64,000 nt of DNA from CAIYZT01 sp947461435. Its GTDB lineage: Bacteria; Pseudomonadota; Alphaproteobacteria; Rhodobacterales; Rhodobacteraceae. How positions within the stretch are numbered: position 1 is the stretch's first letter; each line of letters opens with the position of its first letter. The position numbers were made by a program, and so were the translations under genes. The stretch covers positions 2,666,001 through 2,730,000 of the forward strand of contig OZ260083.1 in assembly GCA_965284435.1 (NCBI GenBank), written 5' to 3'. Positions 60,233 to 64,000 of this stretch are shown piece after piece. Below the pieces are notes generated by a model, which saw only the letters and a list, made by a program, of their open reading frames with translations, was not told where the DNA came from and searched no databases.

Positions 60233-61153
60233 TTACAGAACGAAGGGTTCGGTCATCAGGCGCCGTCCCAGTGTCAGGGCATCTGCCACATGGGTCATGG
60301 GCGCAAGGTCAACCTCGCTTTGGCCAGCCGCCACAAGCGCGTTCATGCGGGCATAAAGCGCGGGGTATTCGCCCATGATGCTGTGCACGCCGCCGGCCGG
60401 TTTGCCGTCCAGTTCAAGAACATTGCCGCCCATGCGCAGATCAAGCCGACCTTGGGCCGTATCCACCCGGATATCCCAGGTTTGCGGGCCGATCTGGCGC
60501 CAGTCAAAATCGGCGGTGACGCCGCCTGTAAAGGTCAACTCGGCCGCGATCGGGGTTTGGCAGTTTTCGGGAAACGTCAGCGTGGCCGCCGTCAGATGGA
60601 CGGGGCTGGGCAGGATTTCGGTGAGGATCGACAAGGCGTTGATGCCCGGATCGAACACGCCCATGCCGCCGGGTTCAAAAACCCAATCCTGCCCGGGGTG
60701 CCATTTGCGCACATCCTCGCGCCAGGTGATATGGGCGCGGGTGACGGTTTTGCCCGCAAGCCAAGCCTTGGCGGGGGCCACGGCCTGCGCCATGCGGCTG
60801 TGCCACGTCGTGTAAAGCGTCAGCCCGCGCGCGGCGGCCAAAGACGCCAAAGCCTGAACTTCGGCCAAGGTGGCGCCGGGGGGTTTTTCCAGCATGACAT
60901 GCCGTCCGGCCAAAAGGGCCGCCTGCGCAAAATCATAGCGCGGTACGGGCGGCATGCACAGCGACACCACGGTCACATCCGGACGGGCGGCCAGAAAGGC
61001 CGCGAAATCGGTAAACGCCTCGACCCCCGGAACGGTGCCGCGCCGCGAGATGGTGGCCGCCAGATCCCAATCGGGGCTGGCGGCAAGCGCGGGCACGTGC
61101 TGATCAAGGGCGATCTTGCCAATGCCAACCAGTGCAAGCTTGGTTTTGGGCAT
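60233..61153 (-). CDS. gal: D-galactose / L-arabinose 1-dehydrogenase (Gfo/Idh/MocA family)
   Basis: 306 residues. N-terminal Rossmann LALVGIGKIALDQHVPAL, the LEKPPGATLAEVQ block with the conserved Lys, and GGMGVFDPGINALS with the catalytic Asp/His region resemble D-galactose 1-dehydrogenases. Oxidises the aldose to its lactone with NAD(P)+. The ATG at 61153 overlaps the dehydratase stop by one base (TGATG). First oxidation step of the local pathway. Confidence 0.85.
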   Translation of the reverse strand: MPKTKLALVGIGKIALDQHVPALAASPDWDLAATISRRGTVPGVEAFTDFAAFLAARPDVTVVSLCMPPVPRYDFAQAALLAGRHVMLEKPPGATLAEVQALASLAAARGLTLYTTWHSRMAQAVAPAKAWLAGKTVTRAHITWREDVRKWHPGQDWVFEPGGMGVFDPGINALSILTEILPSPVHLTAATLTFPENCQTPIAAELTFTGGVTADFDWRQIGPQTWDIRVDTAQGRLDLRMGGNVLELDGKPAGGVHSIMGEYPALYARMNALVAAGQSEVDLAPMTHVADALTLGRRLMTEPFVL

Positions 61154-62895
61154 CAGTGGCTCTCCCGTGCGACGGCGTTGCCCCGGCATCCGATCAGGAA
61201 ATCAAGGTCTGCACCCTTGTCAGCCCCCTGCACATGGTCGTGGTACAGTTTCGAATAACCGCCCGTCGGGGGTTGGACGGCAGGGGTCCAGGCGGCCAGA
61301 CGGGTGGCCAGTTCATCATCGGAAATATCAAGATGAAGGCGGCGCGCCCCCACATCCAGTTCGATCATGTCGCCCGAGCGGACCACGGCCAGAGGGCCGC
61401 CGCGCGCGGCCTCGGGCGAGGTGTGCAGCACAACGGTGCCGTAGGCCGTGCCGGACATGCGCGCATCGGAAATGCGCACCATATCGGTGATGCCCTTGCG
61501 CAAGATCTTGGGCGGCAGGCCCATATTGCCCACCTCGGCCATGCCGGGATACCCGCGAGGACCGCAGTTTTTCAGGACCATCACGCAGGTTTCGTCGATA
61601 TCAAGATCTTCATCTTCGATCCGGGCCTTGTAATCATCGATGTCCTCGAAGACCACGGCGCGGCCGCGGTGTTTCATCAGATGGGCGCTGGCGGCCGAAG
61701 GTTTGAGAACCGCGCCATCCGGGGCAAGGTTGCCGCGCAGCACCACGATGCCGCCCGATTGCGTCAGGGCCTTGTCGGCGGGCAGAATGACATCGTCGTT
61801 GTCGTTGCGCGCCTCGCGCACCTCGTCCCAGATCGCGCCGCCGGACACGGTCAGGCTGTCTTTGTTCAACATGCCCGCCTCGCCCAGACGGCGGATGACG
61901 GCGGGCAAACCGCCGGCATAAAAGAATTCCTCCATCAGGTATTTGCCCGAGGGCATCAGGTTGACGATCGTGGGCACATCGCGGCCCCATTGATCCCAAT
62001 CGTCAAGGGACAGATCAACACCCACACGGCCCGCGATGGCCAAAAGGTGGATCACGGCGTTGGTGGAACCGCCGATGGCCGCATTGGTGCGGATGGCGTT
62101 CTGGAACGCCTCTTTTGTCAGGATATCCGATGGTTTCAGATCATCCTTGACCATCTGCACGATGCGCCGGCCGGTCAGATGGGCCATCATCTTGCGGCGG
62201 CTGTCGACCGCGGGAATGGCGGCGTTGCCGGACAGGGTCATGCCCAAAGCCTCGGCCATCGAGGCCATGGTGCTGGCGGTGCCCATGGTGTTGCACGATC
62301 CCGCAGAGCGGCTCATCGAGGCTTCGGCCTCGACAAATTCGGCGGCCGACATGGTGCCTGCCTTGACGGCTTCGGAGAATTTCCACAGGTGGGTGCCGGA
62401 CCCGACGCGCTCTCCGCGGAAATAGCCGTTCAGCATGGGCCCGCCGGAAACCATGATGGTGGGCAGATCAACCGAGGCTGCGCCCATCAACAGGCTGGGG
62501 GTGGTCTTGTCGCAGCCCACAAGGCAGACGACCCCGTCCATCTGCTGGCCGCGGATGGTTTCTTCGACGGCCATGGCGGCAAGGTTGCGGAACATCATGG
62601 CCGTCGGACGAAAACCGGATTCGGACACCGAAAAGACCGGCACTTCGACGGGCAGGCCGCCAGCCTCGTAGATGCCATGTTTGACCTTTTGGGCCAGGTC
62701 ATTGAGATGGGCATTGCAAGGGTTCAATTCCGACCAGGTGTTCAAGATGCCAATGACCGGGCGGCCATCAAACAGATCGGCCGGCAGGCCTTGGTTTTTC
62801 ATCCAGCTGCGATGATAGATCGCGTCTTTGGAGGTGCCGGCAAACCATTCCTGCGAGCGGAGTTTGCGGGGCCAGACAGCAGGTTTGAAGGTCAT
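61153..62895 (-). CDS. L-arabinonate dehydratase (IlvD/Edd family)
   Basis: 580 residues. Cluster cysteines appear in VGCDKTTPS and SRSAGSCNTMGTAST, and the C-terminal ISDARMSGTAYGTVVLHTSPEA is the family block. The N-terminal RSQEWFAG and overall pattern match pentonate dehydratases rather than IlvD (compare ilvD at 49-51 kb). It turns L-arabinonate (or galactonate) into the 2-keto-3-deoxy acid. GAGGATATC precedes the ATG at 62895. Overlaps gal and follows araD1 after 7 bases. Confidence 0.9.
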   Translation of the reverse strand: MTFKPAVWPRKLRSQEWFAGTSKDAIYHRSWMKNQGLPADLFDGRPVIGILNTWSELNPCNAHLNDLAQKVKHGIYEAGGLPVEVPVFSVSESGFRPTAMMFRNLAAMAVEETIRGQQMDGVVCLVGCDKTTPSLLMGAASVDLPTIMVSGGPMLNGYFRGERVGSGTHLWKFSEAVKAGTMSAAEFVEAEASMSRSAGSCNTMGTASTMASMAEALGMTLSGNAAIPAVDSRRKMMAHLTGRRIVQMVKDDLKPSDILTKEAFQNAIRTNAAIGGSTNAVIHLLAIAGRVGVDLSLDDWDQWGRDVPTIVNLMPSGKYLMEEFFYAGGLPAVIRRLGEAGMLNKDSLTVSGGAIWDEVREARNDNDDVILPADKALTQSGGIVVLRGNLAPDGAVLKPSAASAHLMKHRGRAVVFEDIDDYKARIEDEDLDIDETCVMVLKNCGPRGYPGMAEVGNMGLPPKILRKGITDMVRISDARMSGTAYGTVVLHTSPEAARGGPLAVVRSGDMIELDVGARRLHLDISDDELATRLAAWTPAVQPPTGGYSKLYHDHVQGADKGADLDFLIGCRGNAVARESH

Positions 62896-62902
62896 GATAT
62901 CC

Positions 62903-63895
62903 TCACAAGGGGCGAACGGGGGTGGCGCCGGTCTGGCGCGGGGCAAAGGCAAGCGGGTTCTTTAGCGACAGGCCAAGTTCGGGGGCGGCGATTTCAAAGG
63001 TATCCCCGGCCTGAGGCACGATGGCATCGGCAAAGGACAAGGTGGCGGTGCCAAACATATGCACATGCACATCGCCGGGTTGGCGGAACAGAGCATATTT
63101 GAAATGGTGGTGTTCCAGATTGGCATAGGTATGCGACATGTTCGCCTCTCCGGACAAGAAGGGCTTTTCCCACAAGACCTTGCCATCACGCCAGATTTTT
63201 GACGTGCCGCGCAGATCGGCGGGCATGTCGCCCAGCAGGATTTCCGGGCCGAACGAGGCGTCGCGCAGTTTGGAATGGGCCAGATACAGGTAATTCACCC
63301 GTTCGGTCACATGGTCGGAAAATTCGTTGGCCAGCGACCAGCCCAGACGATAGGGCATCCCGTCCGCGCCGATCAGATAGATGCCGGCCACTTCGGGTTC
63401 TTCGCCGCCATCTTCGGCAAATCCCGGCGCCGTCAGGGGTTGGCCGGGGGCAATGGCGGTAAAGCCGTTGCCCTTGTAGAACCATTCGGGCTGCACGCCG
63501 ACAGAGCCGGCAGCGGGACGCCCGCCCTCAAGACCCATCTTGAACATGCGCATGGAATCGGTCAGCGCGGCCTCGCCGGTCAGCTTTGTGTGCATGGCAT
63601 CGCGCGCCGCCGCAGAACCCAGATGGGTGAGCCCGGTGCCCGTGATATGCAGATGCGCCGGATCAGGATGGGTGATCGGCGACAGGACACGGCCCGCTTC
63701 AAGCAGGGCGGCCAGATCGACGACCTCGCCCAATCCGTGGTCGGCGATGATGGCGGTCAGGGGGCGGCCTTGGGCGATCGCCTCGTTTGCAAGCGCATAG
63801 GTTGAGGCCGCGCCTTTCACAATGGCCGCTTCAGAGCCGTGGCGGGCAACGACGGCCCGTTTTCCGGCGCCATCTTGGATTTGGGACAGGTGCAT
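62903..63895 (-). CDS. GguC/AraD1-family protein (FAH superfamily)
   Basis: 330 residues from the ATG at 63895, which has GAGGG ahead; an ATG 11 codons upstream (63928) is also in frame. The NEFSDHVTER and YLAHSKLRDASFGPEIL blocks fit the AraD1/GguC branch of the fumarylacetoacetate-hydrolase superfamily. Members sit beside pentonate genes and have been proposed as alternative 2-keto-3-deoxy-L-arabinonate dehydratases, giving 2-oxoglutarate semialdehyde. The standard DHDPS-type dehydratase is not in the window, which fits that idea. Confidence 0.82.
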   Translation of the reverse strand: MHLSQIQDGAGKRAVVARHGSEAAIVKGAASTYALANEAIAQGRPLTAIIADHGLGEVVDLAALLEAGRVLSPITHPDPAHLHITGTGLTHLGSAAARDAMHTKLTGEAALTDSMRMFKMGLEGGRPAAGSVGVQPEWFYKGNGFTAIAPGQPLTAPGFAEDGGEEPEVAGIYLIGADGMPYRLGWSLANEFSDHVTERVNYLYLAHSKLRDASFGPEILLGDMPADLRGTSKIWRDGKVLWEKPFLSGEANMSHTYANLEHHHFKYALFRQPGDVHVHMFGTATLSFADAIVPQAGDTFEIAAPELGLSLKNPLAFAPRQTGATPVRPL

Positions 63896-63902
63896 CAGGC
63901 CC

Positions 63903-64000
63903 TCATATGCGTTCAGGTTCACGTTCATCGTCCCGCCCGCCGCTGCACCGACCGCGCCCTTGGATAAAGGGCATCTGGGCCGATGCCGATGCGGCACGGG
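63903..64000 (-). CDS. Possible C-terminal end of an upstream gene
   Basis: A minus-strand frame is open from the right edge to a TGA at 63905-63903, ending DDEREPERI. Its stop lies inside the ribosome-binding region of the araD1 gene, as expected for an operon neighbour. The last 32 codons are not recognisable; a lactonase or sugar transporter would make sense in context, but this is a guess. Confidence 0.35.
   Translation of the reverse strand, partial: RAASASAQMPFIQGRGRCSGGRDDEREPERI

Noticed and set aside
58428..60356. 642-codon plus-strand frame opposite the aldehyde dehydrogenase
   Set aside because: Low-complexity Gly/Ala/Arg product, antisense to two clear genes; no start signal or motif.
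61132..63102. 656-codon plus-strand frame opposite the pentonate dehydratase
   Set aside because: His/Gly/Ala-rich shadow translation of conserved minus-strand motifs.
1..64000. tRNA, rRNA, CRISPR arrays, IS elements or prophage genes
   Set aside because: No tRNA-like cloverleaf with flanking CCA, no regular short repeats and no transposase or phage motifs were seen on either strand.

Overview
The window is a gene-dense, GC-rich (roughly 60-65%) stretch of chromosome with an alphaproteobacterial, Rhodobacterales-like (Rhodobacter/Tabrizicola/Gemmobacter-type) character. The evidence is the gene order pyrH-frr-uppS, the block trpG-trpD-trpC-moaC-moeA-lexA-(comEC)-gltX-gltA, an alphaproteobacterial SOS box (GTTC-N7-GTTC) at lexA, and protein motifs throughout. 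I saw no rRNA, tRNA, CRISPR array, insertion sequence or prophage. Assignments rest on motif reading and recalled family knowledge only; no database search was run.

Layout. 1-2.6 kb: start of uppS, frr and pyrH (leftward), then miaA (rightward). 2.7-11 kb: AraC-type regulator and a complete peptide-type ABC transporter (Tat-exported binding protein, two permeases, fused double ATPase) ending in a metallo-beta-lactamase-fold hydrolase. 11-13.3 kb: lytic transglycosylase, then a leftward operon of a small PepSY-like periplasmic protein, cytochrome b561 and a membrane-anchored LuxR-type protein. 13.4-19.4 kb: ssb, sufT-like, a SatD-like regulator with DUF3307 membrane protein behind tandem inverted repeats, an IscA/SufA-type protein, tpiA, and an EamA transporter overlapping a cytochrome P450. 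19.4-31.1 kb: DUF610 protein, trp/mo/lexA block, comEC, gltX, gltA. 31.2-38 kb: alternative oxidase, membrane acyltransferase-like protein, sorbosone-dehydrogenase-like protein, N-carbamoylputrescine amidase, a DUF2235 lipase-like protein, an ornithine/lysine decarboxylase and an Lrp-type regulator. 38-47.4 kb: valS, DUF1992, aminotransferase, DUF4177, modE-modA-modB (no modC), gcdH with a divergent LysR regulator. 47.4-64 kb: a shrunken flavoprotein gene, an FAD oxidase, ilvD, epmA/efp, DUF2478, an APC transporter facing an agmatinase-family gene, EamA, cupin, P1 peptidase, and a leftward non-phosphorylative L-arabinose/D-galactose catabolic cluster running off the right edge.

How the genes work together. 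Several regulator-target pairs are visible: lexA with its SOS box, the gcdH/LysR intergenic inverted repeat, the SatD-like gene with tandem operators, modE upstream of modAB, and palindromes before the APC transporter. Polyamine and basic amino-acid metabolism recurs (aguB, decarboxylase, speB-family, APC permease, FAD oxidase, gcdH). The sugar cluster supplies aldose dehydrogenase, aldonate dehydratase, GguC/AraD1 and 2-oxoglutarate-semialdehyde dehydrogenase, a route from pentose to 2-oxoglutarate.

The most striking large-scale signal is a change of base composition. Left of about 47.7 kb the + strand is C-rich whichever way genes point; right of it the + strand is mostly G-rich. The only visibly broken gene sits at that boundary, which suggests a rearrangement breakpoint or a nearby replication-skew switch. 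The best candidate for a poorly described system is the SatD-like/DUF3307 pair with its operators, followed by the PepSY/cytochrome b561/membrane-LuxR operon.
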